Of a DNA stretch of 48,172 nt, positions 26,781 to 36,853 are shown piece by piece (within the stretch, counting starts at the first letter, position 1; each line of letters begins with the position of its first letter). Source of the DNA: a candidate division KSB1 bacterium (GTDB taxonomy: Bacteria > Zhuqueibacterota > Zhuqueibacteria > JANLFK01 > Oleimicrobiaceae); assembly GCA_024655945.1 (NCBI GenBank), contig JANLFK010000014.1, forward strand, positions 57,283 to 105,454, in the 5' to 3' direction. The notes below the pieces were generated by a model. It did no database searches. It saw nothing but the letters and a program-made list of their open reading frames with translations, and was not told where the DNA came from. The translations under genes and the position numbers were made by a program.

Positions 26781-28088
26781 ATGACCCACAGACCACCTGA
26801 TGTGATGGACAAGATTGTCTCGCTGTGCAAGAGGCGAGGCTTCATTTTCCAGTCAAGCGAAATCTACGGCGGCATCACCAGTTGCTACGACTATGGCCCG
26901 CTGGGCGTCGAGCTCAAGAAGAACATCAAAGAACGCTGGTGGAAAGCCATGGTGCAACAGCGCGACGATATCGTCGGCCTGGATGCCTCCATCCTCATGC
27001 ATCCGCGGGTGTGGGAGGCCTCAGGACATGTGGAGGGCTTCCACGACCCGATGGTGGACTGCAAGCAGTGTAAGCGCCGCTTTCGCGCCGACGAGGTGCA
27101 AGGCCCGCGCTGCCCGGAATGTGGCGGCGAACTGACCGAGGCAAGGCAGTTCAACCTCATGTTCAAGACGCACATGGGGCCGGTGGAGGAAGAGGCCAGC
27201 ATCGTCTACCTGCGCCCGGAGACTGCCCAGGGCATCTACGTCAACTTTCTCAACGTGCTCAACTCCTCGCGGAAGAAGCTCCCCTTCGGCATCGCCCAGA
27301 TCGGCAAGGCATTCCGCAACGAGATCACCCCAGGCAATTTCATCTTCCGCACGCGCGAGTTCGAGCAAATGGAGATGCAATACTTCGTCAAGCCCGGCAC
27401 CGACGGCCAGTGGTTTGACTACTGGCGCGAGCAGCGCATGCAGTGGTACTATGAGCTGGGCATCCGGCGGGAGCGCCTGCGCTTCCACGAACATGGCAAG
27501 GATGAGCTTGCCCACTATGCGGCACGCGCCTTTGACATTCAGTACGAGTTCCCCTTCGGCTGGAAGGAACTGGAGGGTATTCACAACCGTACCGACTTTG
27601 ACCTGTCGCGGCATCAGCAGTACTCGGGCAAGGACTTGAGCTATTTTGACGACCAGACGCGCGAGCGCTATGTGCCGTACATCATCGAGACCTCAGCCGG
27701 CGTGGACCGCACGCTGTTCACCTGCCTGGTTGAGGCGTACGATGAGGACGTGGTAGAGGGCGAGCAAAGGGTGGTGCTGCGGCTGTCGCCGAAAGTGGCG
27801 CCCGTCAAGGCCGGCGTCTTCCCGTTGGTCAAGCGCGATGGCATGCCAGAGCTGGCCCACAAGATCGTCGACATGCTGCGTCCGCACTTTGTGGTGTTCT
27901 ATGACGAGTCGGGGGCAATTGGCCGCCGGTACAGGCGGCAGGACGAGGCGGGGACTCCGTTCGGCATCACCGTGGATTCGCAGTCGTTGCAGGATCAGAC
28001 CGTCACCGTGCGGGAACGTGACTCCATGCGCCAGGAGCGGGTGGCGATCGATCGGCTGGTGGAGTTCCTGCGCGAGCGCGTGCTGTAG
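26781..28088 (+). CDS. glyS: Glycyl-tRNA synthetase (single-chain, dimeric type)
   Basis: The 435-residue class II synthetase is of the alpha2 type shared by archaea, eukaryotes and some bacteria, not the alpha2beta2 type. Motifs are [46 protein letters not shown] and the C-terminal anticodon-binding part. An inserted zinc knuckle uses C94, C97, C111 and C114. ATG 26781 is chosen: it follows GAGAGGGACG and begins the conserved N-terminus, while the in-frame region before it is basic and lies inside recO. It faces the minus-strand gene downstream with only 15 bases between the stops. Confidence 0.95.
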   Translation: MTHRPPDVMDKIVSLCKRRGFIFQSSEIYGGITSCYDYGPLGVELKKNIKERWWKAMVQQRDDIVGLDASILMHPRVWEASGHVEGFHDPMVDCKQCKRRFRADEVQGPRCPECGGELTEARQFNLMFKTHMGPVEEEASIVYLRPETAQGIYVNFLNVLNSSRKKLPFGIAQIGKAFRNEITPGNFIFRTREFEQMEMQYFVKPGTDGQWFDYWREQRMQWYYELGIRRERLRFHEHGKDELAHYAARAFDIQYEFPFGWKELEGIHNRTDFDLSRHQQYSGKDLSYFDDQTRERYVPYIIETSAGVDRTLFTCLVEAYDEDVVEGEQRVVLRLSPKVAPVKAGVFPLVKRDGMPELAHKIVDMLRPHFVVFYDESGAIGRRYRRQDEAGTPFGITVDSQSLQDQTVTVRERDSMRQERVAIDRLVEFLRERVL

Positions 28089-28103
28089 GCCCGAGGAGAG
28101 GTT

Positions 28104-29285
28104 CTAAGGCTTCTCCCTTTCCGGCGGCGGAGGGTTGGTCGCCTTTTGCGCAGCGACCATTTCGCGAAGTTTCTCCAGGATGCGGGCCACGCGCTCGCGC
28201 TCCTGTCTGATGCGCTCCAGCTCCTGCTCGGCCTGTTCTGCCGTCTGCTTCTGCCGGGCCAGTTGCCTGACGAGCGCATCGTCCTCCGGCGAGCCCTGCC
28301 GCGCCAACTGCGGGACCTCCTGCTGACGGAGCGCCCGCGGCTGCTTGCTGCGCAGCACCATCTGGGCGAACACGCGGAGCCGCCATGGCGGGTAGTTGTC
28401 AAAGTCGTGACCCACGCGTGGCAGGAGGCTCGAGTAAGCCGTCTGGTCGGTAGCTTCGTAAAGCCTGATGTCCAAGGTGCTCCCCATGGTCAGCCACCAG
28501 GCAAGGCGATAGGTCACCGAGGGCGAAAGGTAGAAGTAGCTCTCGCGGCTGTAGGCCGTGACCGGCGGTTGCTGGACGAAGCGGTTGCCGCTCATCGCTA
28601 TGCCAAAGGTGAACGGGGCGCGATGCACACTCAGCCCAAGTGCCCAGACCCATTGCCGCGACGAGGCGCGGGCCACCGTGCTGTCTGTGCGCACGGCCGT
28701 GAGGCGCTTTCCCACGTCGTTGTGGTTGAGCAGGCCGATGGAGCCGTCCATCTCCAGGCCGCGGCCAGGCGAGCCGGGCTCTGTTGTTAAGGAGAATAGC
28801 GCGCGGGTGCACAGCTCGATGCGGCCGGCCGAGTACGGCTCCAGCACCACGTTGTGGTATTTGGCCAAGGGGACGCGGGCCATCAGCTGGAGACCAAAGC
28901 TGAAGTGACCGCCGGCAGGACCAAACCCGGCCACAGCAGCCGAAAGGAAGAGGTCGTCGGGGAGATTGAACCCCGGGCTCACCTTGTGGTTGTCTTGATA
29001 GAGGATCTGGCGGAAGCCCAACTCCAAGCGGTCGGTGAGCGCGTAGCGCAGGCCCACGGTGCCCTGGATGTCCCAGTACGTGACGTGAAAGAGCCGGCCA
29101 TTGGGCTGCGTGTACTCAGCTTGCTTGAAATAGGCTTCCGAATAGGCAATGGCCACCAGCTCGCCCCGTGGCAGTGAACGGGCAGTGGTGTTGAGGCTCA
29201 GGCCGTGGGGCCATGCGGTGGCAGCGGCCTCCGCCGCGAGAAGGGAGAGCAGCAGCACTGCGGTGCTGCGAAGGCAGATCCTCAT
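28104..29285 (-). CDS. Exported, probable outer-membrane beta-barrel protein with C-terminal coiled coil
   Basis: I do not recognise a named family. The 393-residue product has a signal peptide (hydrophobic STAVLLLSLLAAEAAATA near the N-terminus). ATG at 29285 is chosen because it places that peptide first and follows a GGAG-type site. Residues ~30-310 show alternating short amphipathic strands rich in Tyr, Trp, Phe and Gly, with phrases such as GLRYALTDRLELGFRQ and FYLSPSVTYRLAWW that suggest a beta-barrel. Residues ~330-382 are a charged helix (AEQAEQELERIRQERERV) likely to form a coiled coil, and the protein ends in PPPPEREKP. It could be a porin-like protein with a periplasmic stalk. It is the only confident minus-strand gene and has its own promoter at 29321-29352. 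Confidence 0.72.
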   Translation of the reverse strand: MRICLRSTAVLLLSLLAAEAAATAWPHGLSLNTTARSLPRGELVAIAYSEAYFKQAEYTQPNGRLFHVTYWDIQGTVGLRYALTDRLELGFRQILYQDNHKVSPGFNLPDDLFLSAAVAGFGPAGGHFSFGLQLMARVPLAKYHNVVLEPYSAGRIELCTRALFSLTTEPGSPGRGLEMDGSIGLLNHNDVGKRLTAVRTDSTVARASSRQWVWALGLSVHRAPFTFGIAMSGNRFVQQPPVTAYSRESYFYLSPSVTYRLAWWLTMGSTLDIRLYEATDQTAYSSLLPRVGHDFDNYPPWRLRVFAQMVLRSKQPRALRQQEVPQLARQGSPEDDALVRQLARQKQTAEQAEQELERIRQERERVARILEKLREMVAAQKATNPPPPEREKP

Positions 29286-29320
29286 CAGATTCTTGCTCCA
29301 GTGGCGCTTTCGTCTTGCTG

Positions 29321-29352
29321 CAAATTTACCAATCTGCCGCGATTTTTGCAAA
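29321..29352 (-). promoter_or_regulatory. Bacteroidetes-like promoter for the minus-strand membrane protein gene
   Basis: On the minus strand, TTTG (29352-29349), 20 bases, then TAAATTTG (29328-29321), a full match to the -33 TTTG / -7 TAnnTTTG pattern. The start codon is 36 bases downstream of the -7 element. It is the clearest of the five similar promoters in the window. Confidence 0.6.
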
Positions 29353-29381
29353 CAATTTGTCTCCCGAAAAGGAGGGAATGC

Positions 29382-31037
29382 GTGGAGAAACTGCAGCGTC
29401 TGAGACATTTCCCGGGCCGCCAGGGCCCTTTGCTTGTGGTGATCATGGACGGTATTGGCATCTCGAACCATGAGGAGGGGAACGCGGTCCGCCTGGCGCG
29501 CACTCCGACCCTCGACTGGCTTCTCGCGACGTGTCCTCATCTCCTCCTTCAGGCGCACGGCACCGCAGTGGGCCTCCCATCTGACGAGGACATGGGCAAC
29601 TCCGAGGTAGGGCACAATGCCATTGGCGCTGGCCGGGTCTTCGACCAGGGTGCAAAGTTGGTCAATCGCTCGCTGAGCACGGGCGAAATGTTTGCCGGGC
29701 CAGTGTGGAGGCGCCTCATCGACAATTGCCTGCGCCACGACAGGCCCCTGCACTTCATCGGGCTCTTCTCCGATGGCAACGTGCACAGTCATATCGACCA
29801 CTTGAAGGCAATGTTAGTTCAGGCCAAACGGGAGGGAGTCAAGAAAGCGAGAATCCACGTGCTGCTGGACGGCCGCGACGTGGGTGAGACTTCCGCCCTG
29901 GACTATGTGCTGCCGTTTGAGGACTTCTTGGCAAGCCTCAACCGCGAGGGGGTCGACTACCGCATCGCCAGTGGGGGCGGCCGGATGAGGATCACCATGG
30001 ATCGCTACGAGGCTAACTGGGATATGGTAGCCTTAGGGTGGAAGACACATGTGCATGGCCAAGGTGAGCAGTTCCGCTCCGCCGCCGAGGCCATCACCAC
30101 TTTCCGCGCACGGCAGCCGGGAGTCATCGATCAGGACCTGCCGCCGTTTGTCATCGCCGAGAACGGGCAGCCGGTGGGCAAGATCGAGGACCACCATTCG
30201 GTGATCTTCTTCAACTTCCGGGGTGACCGGGCCATCGAAATCAGCAGGGCTTTCGAGGAAGACCAGTTCGACAAGTTCGATCGCAGCCCGCGGCCGAAGG
30301 TGGAGTACGCGGGCATGATGCAGTACGATGGCGACCTCAAGATCCCCAAGAGCTACCTTGTAGCGCCTCCGGCAATCGACCGCACCATGGGCGAGCTCCT
30401 GGTCCGGAGCGGGGTGCGGCAGTTCGCCTGCAGCGAAACGCAGAAGTACGGGCACGTCACCTACTTCTGGAATGGCAACCGCAGCGGCAAGTTCGACGAA
30501 GAGCTTGAGGAGTACGTGGAGATTCCCTCCGACATCGTGCCGTTCGAACAGCGCCCGTGGATGAAAAGCGCCGAAATCGCCGACGGCACCATCGGTCTTC
30601 TCAAGAGCGGCAGATATCGCTGGGGGAGGATCAACTATCCGAACGGCGACATGGTGGGGCACACCGGCGTGCTGCACTCGGCCATCATCGCTGTGGAGGC
30701 GGTTGACTTGGGGTTGAAGCGGCTGCTGCCGGTGGTGAGCGAGCTCCATGGCCTGGCCATCATCACTGCCGACCATGGGAACTCCGAAGAGATGTTCGAG
30801 CGCAAGAACGGCAAAGTGGTCACCGATGCAACGGGCAACCCAAAGGCGAAGACCAGCCACACGCTCAACCCGGTGCCGTTCATCGTCTTTGACCCTGACT
30901 ATGCCGGAGAGTACCGTCTGCGGGAGGACCTGCCGCGCGCAGGCCTCAGCAACATTGCCGCCACCATCTTGCAGTTGCTGGGCTTCGCGCCCCCTGAGGA
31001 CTATGACGAGAGCCTGATCGAATTCGTGCACAAATAG
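29382..31037 (+). CDS. gpmI: 2,3-bisphosphoglycerate-independent phosphoglycerate mutase
   Basis: The 551-residue alkaline-phosphatase-superfamily enzyme interconverts 3- and 2-phosphoglycerate in glycolysis and gluconeogenesis. The metal-binding N-terminus is VVIMDGIGISNHEEGNA (D23), and the phosphorylated serine lies in MGNSEVGHNAIGAGR (S74). LLDGRDV, SGGGRM, GMMQYDGD, YPNGDMVGHTG and ITADHGNSEEM are typical. GTG 29382 is chosen because GGAGGGA stands at 29371-29377. The open frame runs on upstream, but that part is antisense to the divergent gene's signal peptide. The product is slightly longer than the ~510-residue Bacillus enzyme. No clear promoter of the type seen elsewhere was found just upstream. 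Confidence 0.94.
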   Translation: MEKLQRLRHFPGRQGPLLVVIMDGIGISNHEEGNAVRLARTPTLDWLLATCPHLLLQAHGTAVGLPSDEDMGNSEVGHNAIGAGRVFDQGAKLVNRSLSTGEMFAGPVWRRLIDNCLRHDRPLHFIGLFSDGNVHSHIDHLKAMLVQAKREGVKKARIHVLLDGRDVGETSALDYVLPFEDFLASLNREGVDYRIASGGGRMRITMDRYEANWDMVALGWKTHVHGQGEQFRSAAEAITTFRARQPGVIDQDLPPFVIAENGQPVGKIEDHHSVIFFNFRGDRAIEISRAFEEDQFDKFDRSPRPKVEYAGMMQYDGDLKIPKSYLVAPPAIDRTMGELLVRSGVRQFACSETQKYGHVTYFWNGNRSGKFDEELEEYVEIPSDIVPFEQRPWMKSAEIADGTIGLLKSGRYRWGRINYPNGDMVGHTGVLHSAIIAVEAVDLGLKRLLPVVSELHGLAIITADHGNSEEMFERKNGKVVTDATGNPKAKTSHTLNPVPFIVFDPDYAGEYRLREDLPRAGLSNIAATILQLLGFAPPEDYDESLIEFVHK

Positions 31038-31039
31038 TT

Positions 31040-31071
31040 GTTGACTATGGCCTGGCGGTTTACTACATTGA
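31040..31071 (+). promoter_or_regulatory. Promoter of archease-rtcB
   Basis: GTTG at 31040-31043, 20 bases, then TACATTGA at 31064-31071, equivalent to TTGACT-N17-TACATT. It sits directly after the gpmI stop and 23 bases before the archease start, so the RNA-repair pair can be transcribed independently of gpmI. Confidence 0.6.
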
Positions 31072-31093
31072 GGCAGCAGGATCCTGGGAGAGC

Positions 31094-31519
31094 ATGGATA
31101 CGCGGCGGTACATCGAGCTCCTGAACCATACGGGCGACGTGGGCATCCGTGTACGGGCCGCAGAGCTGCCGGAGCTGTTTGAGCTTGCTGCCGAGGCGAT
31201 GTTCCAGATCATCTGCCCGAAGTGTGCGGTGAGAAATACCCTCACCCGCCATGTAGCGGTGGCAGGCGACGACCTGGGTCAGCTCTTGGTGAACTGGCTG
31301 TCGGAACTGAACTTCTGGTTCTGCACTGAACAGGAACTTTACGGAGAGTTCCGCGTTAGCTCATTGGGCGATGGTTTCTTGCGAGGAGTGGCCTGCGGCG
31401 AGAAGGTCGACCCACAGCGCCACGCCATTCGCACCGAGATCAAGGCTGTGACGTACCACAAGCTCTATGTGACCCAACGCGACCAGGAGTGGGAAGCGCA
31501 GGTGATCTTTGACATCTGA
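31094..31519 (+). CDS. Archease, RtcB activation factor
   Basis: The 141-residue protein shows the archease signature NHTGDVGIRV with metal-binding D15, the LxLLVNWLSELNFW helix, and EIKAVTYHKLYV near the C-terminus. Archease promotes guanylylation and multiple turnover of the RNA ligase RtcB. The rtcB gene starts 33 bases downstream, the classical pairing. It has its own promoter at 31040. Members are known in archaea, animals and scattered bacteria. Confidence 0.93.
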   Translation: MDTRRYIELLNHTGDVGIRVRAAELPELFELAAEAMFQIICPKCAVRNTLTRHVAVAGDDLGQLLVNWLSELNFWFCTEQELYGEFRVSSLGDGFLRGVACGEKVDPQRHAIRTEIKAVTYHKLYVTQRDQEWEAQVIFDI

Positions 31520-31552
31520 CCCTGGAGAGGCGAAAGGGGAGGATGGTGCCAT

Positions 31553-32995
31553 ATGAGTGAGCCGAAGCTGCGTAAGGTCAACGACTTTCTCTGGGAGATC
31601 CCAAAGGAGGGTAAGATGCGCGTGCCGGGCCGCATCTACGCCTCTGCGGAGATGCTCCCTGATGTGACCCGCGACAATGCCCATGAGCAGGTGGCCAATG
31701 TCGCCCAGCTACCGGGCATTGTCAAGTTTTCCTTGGCGATGCCCGATATTCATTGGGGATACGGTTTTCCCATCGGGGGCGTGGCCGCCTTTGACATGGA
31801 AGAGGGGATCATCTCCCCCGGCGGGGTGGGCTACGACATCAACTGTGGGGTGCGCTTGCTGCGCACCGATTTAGAGCGCAAGGCCATCGAGCCGAAAATA
31901 AAGGAGGTGGTGGCCGCGCTCTTCCGCGCCATCCCCAGCGGCGTGGGCTCCAAGGGGCAATTGCGCCTGAGCGCCCAGGAGGAAAAACAGGTGCTGGTGG
32001 AGGGGGCTCACTGGGCCGTCAAGAACGGTTACGGCCGGCCTGAGGACCTCGACAAGATCGAAGAGAACGGCAAGATGCGCGGGGCAGACCCGTCGGTGAT
32101 CAGTGCGAAGGCCATGGAGCGCGGGCGCCCGCAGCTCGGCACCTTGGGCTCCGGCAATCACTTCGTCGAGGTAGGCTATGTGGAAGAGGTCCTCGATGAG
32201 GCTCTGGCAGAGGCGCTGGGGATGTTCAAGGACCAGGTGACCATCATCGTGCACACGGGCTCGCGCGGATTTGGCCACCAGGTGTGCGACGATTACATTG
32301 CCGTGATGATGCGTGCCAGCCAGAAGTACGGCATCGAATTGCCCGACCGCCAGCTGTGCTGCGCCCCGGTCAAGTCGCCGGAGGGGCAGCAATACCTGGC
32401 TGCCATGGCCTGTGCGGTGAACTTTGCCTTCTGCAACCGGCAGATGATTACCCACTGGACGCGCGAGGCCTTCGAGAAGGCCATGGGCATGAGCCCGCGG
32501 GACATCAACGTGCAGGTGGTCTATGAGGTGGCGCACAACATCGCCAAGATAGAGCGCCACCGCGTGGACGGCAAGGAGATGCAGCTCTGTGTGCACCGCA
32601 AGGGTGCCACGCGCGCCTTCCCTCCTGGCCATCCTGACGTGCCGGAGCAGTATCGCGCCATCGGCCAGCCGGTGCTCATCCCAGGAGACATGGGAAGATA
32701 CTCCTACGTCCTGGTGGGCACGCAGAAGGCCATGGAGGAGACCTTCGGCTCCACCTGCCATGGCGCGGGTCGGGTGATGAGTCGCCACCAGGCGATCAAG
32801 AGCGCACGTGGCCGGGACTTGCATCGCGAGCTGGAAGACCACGGCATCTTCGTGATGGCCTCCGGCCGCGAGACGATGGCCGAGGAGATGCCGGAGGCCT
32901 ACAAGGATGTGTCGCAGGTGGTTGAGGCAGTCCACGGCGCAGGCATCTCCATCAAAGTGGCTAAACTGCGGCCGATGGGTGTGATCAAGGGCTAA
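31553..32995 (+). CDS. rtcB: RNA-splicing ligase RtcB
   Basis: The 480-residue ligase joins 2',3'-cyclic-phosphate or 3'-phosphate and 5'-hydroxyl RNA ends using GTP and Mn2+. Visible motifs are MPDIHWGYGFPIGGVAAFD, GGVGYDINCGVRLL with metal ligands D95 and C98, GSGNHFVEV, HTGSRGFGHQV, HKGATRAFPPG, and the guanylylated histidine H403 in TCHGAGRVMSR. All core ligands are present, so activity is expected. The bacterial role is RNA repair, for example of tRNA or rRNA cut by toxins. It follows archease and precedes ligA by 17 bases, so the RNA and DNA ligases may share a transcript. Confidence 0.96.
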   Translation: MSEPKLRKVNDFLWEIPKEGKMRVPGRIYASAEMLPDVTRDNAHEQVANVAQLPGIVKFSLAMPDIHWGYGFPIGGVAAFDMEEGIISPGGVGYDINCGVRLLRTDLERKAIEPKIKEVVAALFRAIPSGVGSKGQLRLSAQEEKQVLVEGAHWAVKNGYGRPEDLDKIEENGKMRGADPSVISAKAMERGRPQLGTLGSGNHFVEVGYVEEVLDEALAEALGMFKDQVTIIVHTGSRGFGHQVCDDYIAVMMRASQKYGIELPDRQLCCAPVKSPEGQQYLAAMACAVNFAFCNRQMITHWTREAFEKAMGMSPRDINVQVVYEVAHNIAKIERHRVDGKEMQLCVHRKGATRAFPPGHPDVPEQYRAIGQPVLIPGDMGRYSYVLVGTQKAMEETFGSTCHGAGRVMSRHQAIKSARGRDLHRELEDHGIFVMASGRETMAEEMPEAYKDVSQVVEAVHGAGISIKVAKLRPMGVIKG

Positions 32996-33009
32996 GCCTT
33001 TTGGGGTGA

Positions 33010-35022
<2,013 letters not shown>

Positions 35023-35025
35023 GGC

Positions 35026-35841
35026 ATGGTTGCCCTGCACCGACTTGTCGTCAACCTCCTTCTGATGACGGCGGTGCTCATTTCCATCGCGAGCTGTTCC
35101 TCTTCGGTCGGCACCCGTCACCAGGTGAGGCTCATCACCGTTGACCAGGAGTTGGAGCTGGGCAGGGTGTGCGCGAAGGAGGTGGCGCAAAGCTATCCGC
35201 CCCTCGCCGACAGTGAGGCGGAGAAGTACGTTGCTCAGCTGGGCCAGCGCATCGCGGCACACTCGGACTGGGCAGGGTTAAACTTTGCGTTCCGCGTCAT
35301 CGACTCCGAGGAGGTATACAGCTTTGCGCTGCCAGGTGGGTACGCCTACCTGTCGCGAGGCATGCTCGAGCTGGTAGACACGGCCTGTGAACTTGCTGCG
35401 GTTCTGGCCCATGAGGTGGCGCACGTGGCGTGCCGGCACGGCGCCGAGCAGGTGAGCGCCCGCTATGGTCTGGCCCTGGCGTCAGAGTCATTGTTTGGGG
35501 CAAATCCGGCTCTTGGGCGGCAGGTGGTGGCAGAGCTGTTCACCCCAAGGGGCATCCTCCTGTACGGCCGTGCCGCCGAAGAAGAAGCCGATGGGCGAGC
35601 ACTCAGCTACCTGGAGAAGGCCGGCTATGACCCGCGCGGCTTGTTGGGCGTGGTGGAACGCCTCCGGGCGCTGGAGGAGCAGCATCCGCAGGCCCTGGCC
35701 AGGTGGCGAGTCACCCATGAGCCGGCCAGACAGAGGCTGAAATGGGTCAAGCGGGGACTGAGGCGCGTCCCGGCCACCGAGGCCTTGGTGGAGGACGAGC
35801 CAGGTTTTCGTCAAATCAAGAGCCGGCTGCAACAAGGTTGA
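35026..35841 (+). CDS. M48-family zinc metalloprotease, predicted lipoprotein
   Basis: The 271-residue protein has a lipoprotein signal peptide with lipobox IASC (C24). It carries the HEXXH motif HEVAH (H129, E130, H133) and a downstream third ligand in EEEAD (E185 region), the BepA/LoiP/YggG-type M48 layout. It lacks the C-terminal TPRs of BepA. Such periplasmic proteases act in outer-membrane protein quality control. The gene lies 3 bases after ligA and is probably co-transcribed with it. A YtxH-type gene follows after 52 bases. Confidence 0.9.
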   Translation: MVALHRLVVNLLLMTAVLISIASCSSSVGTRHQVRLITVDQELELGRVCAKEVAQSYPPLADSEAEKYVAQLGQRIAAHSDWAGLNFAFRVIDSEEVYSFALPGGYAYLSRGMLELVDTACELAAVLAHEVAHVACRHGAEQVSARYGLALASESLFGANPALGRQVVAELFTPRGILLYGRAAEEEADGRALSYLEKAGYDPRGLLGVVERLRALEEQHPQALARWRVTHEPARQRLKWVKRGLRRVPATEALVEDEPGFRQIKSRLQQG

Positions 35842-35893
35842 ACTGGCTTGGTAAGCTGTGAGGAGCGGACTCATTTTCGTGGAGGAGAAAGCA

Positions 35894-36250
35894 ATGAACA
35901 AGGAAGGCGGCGCTTTTCTGAAAGGGTTTCTGATTGGGGGAGCCGTTGGCGCCATCATCGCGCTGCTGTACGCCCCAAAATCTGGCAAGGAGACGCGCGA
36001 GGACATCAAGAAGCGTACCGAGGAGTTTCTGGAGGAAGCCGACCGCGAAGTTTCAGAGCTCAAGAGGCGGGCGGCCACGCTGGTGGGCGAAGGGCGCCGT
36101 CGGGCCGCAGAGCTGGCTGAGGAGGCGGAGGAGAAGGTAGAGCAGGCCAAGGGCGCCGTCGCGGAAAAGACGGGGCGTCTGCGCCGGGCGGCGGAGGCCG
36201 GAGCTCGCGCCTTCGCCGAAGAAAAGGGCAAGAAGGGCGCAGAAAGCTAA
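35894..36250 (+). CDS. YtxH domain protein
   Basis: The 118-residue protein has one N-terminal hydrophobic glycine-rich segment (FLKGFLIGGAVGAIIALLYAP) followed directly by KSGKETR, the hallmark of the YtxH/general-stress family. The rest is a charged Ala/Glu/Lys/Arg helix resembling LEA-like sequences. It is probably anchored in the inner membrane with the helix in the cytoplasm. Function is unknown; Bacillus homologues are stress-induced. ATG 35894 follows GGAGGAGAAAG. A DUF948 gene follows, and that pairing is common. Confidence 0.88.
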   Translation: MNKEGGAFLKGFLIGGAVGAIIALLYAPKSGKETREDIKKRTEEFLEEADREVSELKRRAATLVGEGRRRAAELAEEAEEKVEQAKGAVAEKTGRLRRAAEAGARAFAEEKGKKGAES

Positions 36251-36301
36251 TCAGTCCAGAGCGAACGACAGGAACCGAGAGCGTGCCGCCGCAGAACCCC
36301 T

Positions 36302-36317
36302 GGGGCGGCACCGCCCC
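36302..36317 (+). other. Small GC-rich hairpin between YtxH and DUF948 genes
   Basis: GGGGCG and CGCCCC enclose a four-base GCAC loop (36302-36317). A second stem, GGCCCG (36330-36335) with CGGGCC (36351-36356), is followed by TTTGT. Either could terminate transcription or stabilise mRNA ends. There is no clear U-tract. Confidence 0.3.
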
Positions 36318-36381
36318 TGTGTGCTACCCGGCCCGTCGTGCCGAATAGGGCGGGCCTTTGTCTGCAGGAAGGAGCTCTGCC

Positions 36382-36762
36382 ATGCTGACGTCCATTAGCG
36401 TCACGGTCATTGCCGCCTTTATTGCCATCTTCGTCCTCGCGCTCATTCCGGTGCTGTGGCAGATCAGGCGTACCGCCAAGGAGGCCGAGAAGCTCCTGGA
36501 GACGGTTCGCCTCCAGATGGCGCCTGTTGCGCATGACGTGGCACGGGTGGTCGACGACGTGCGCGACCTCGTCAAACAGCTGCAGCGGCAGATGGGCAAA
36601 GTGGAGGAGAGCGTCGACGCGGTGCGCGACACCGTGGTCAAACTGCGCGACGTGGAAAGTCTGCTCCGCGACCGTATCGAAAAGCCGCTCCTCGGCATCG
36701 TCGGCACTGTGGGGGCCCTGCTCAAGGGCGTGCGCGTCTTCTTGCAGTACGTCCGCCGATAG
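36382..36762 (+). CDS. DUF948 membrane-anchored coiled-coil protein
   Basis: The 126-residue protein has an N-terminal membrane segment (VTVIAAFIAIFVLALIPVLW) followed by a long helix with heptad-like hydrophobic spacing (ARVVDDVRDLVKQLQRQMG). This is the DUF948 pattern, often found beside YtxH proteins. The function is unknown. ATG 36382 follows GAAGGAGC. The segment near the C-terminus (LLGIVGTVGALLKGV) is mildly hydrophobic. It is probably an envelope or stress protein working with its YtxH neighbour. Confidence 0.85.
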   Translation: MLTSISVTVIAAFIAIFVLALIPVLWQIRRTAKEAEKLLETVRLQMAPVAHDVARVVDDVRDLVKQLQRQMGKVEESVDAVRDTVVKLRDVESLLRDRIEKPLLGIVGTVGALLKGVRVFLQYVRR

Positions 36763-36853
36763 AAGGTTTCCGGCGGCCCAGACCCGCCAAGGCTATGCCG
36801 ATGCACGAGGGCGCGCTGGGTGGTGGAGACAGAGACTGGGATGGCATGCACCG

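Noticed and set aside
28094-28117. Hairpin between the convergent glyS and minus-strand genes
   Set aside because: Only a 5-bp stem (GGAGA/TCTCC) with a long loop and a short T run; too weak to call a terminator.
29205-29381. Longer N-terminus for gpmI
   Set aside because: It would overlap the signal-peptide end and promoter of the divergent gene. A good ribosome site precedes GTG 29382, and the enzyme fold begins shortly after.
36410-36853. Longer N-terminus for the P-type ATPase starting in the DUF948 gene
   Set aside because: The upstream part is read from the DUF948 gene in another frame and has no family match. The ATPase N-terminal domain begins at GTG 36854.
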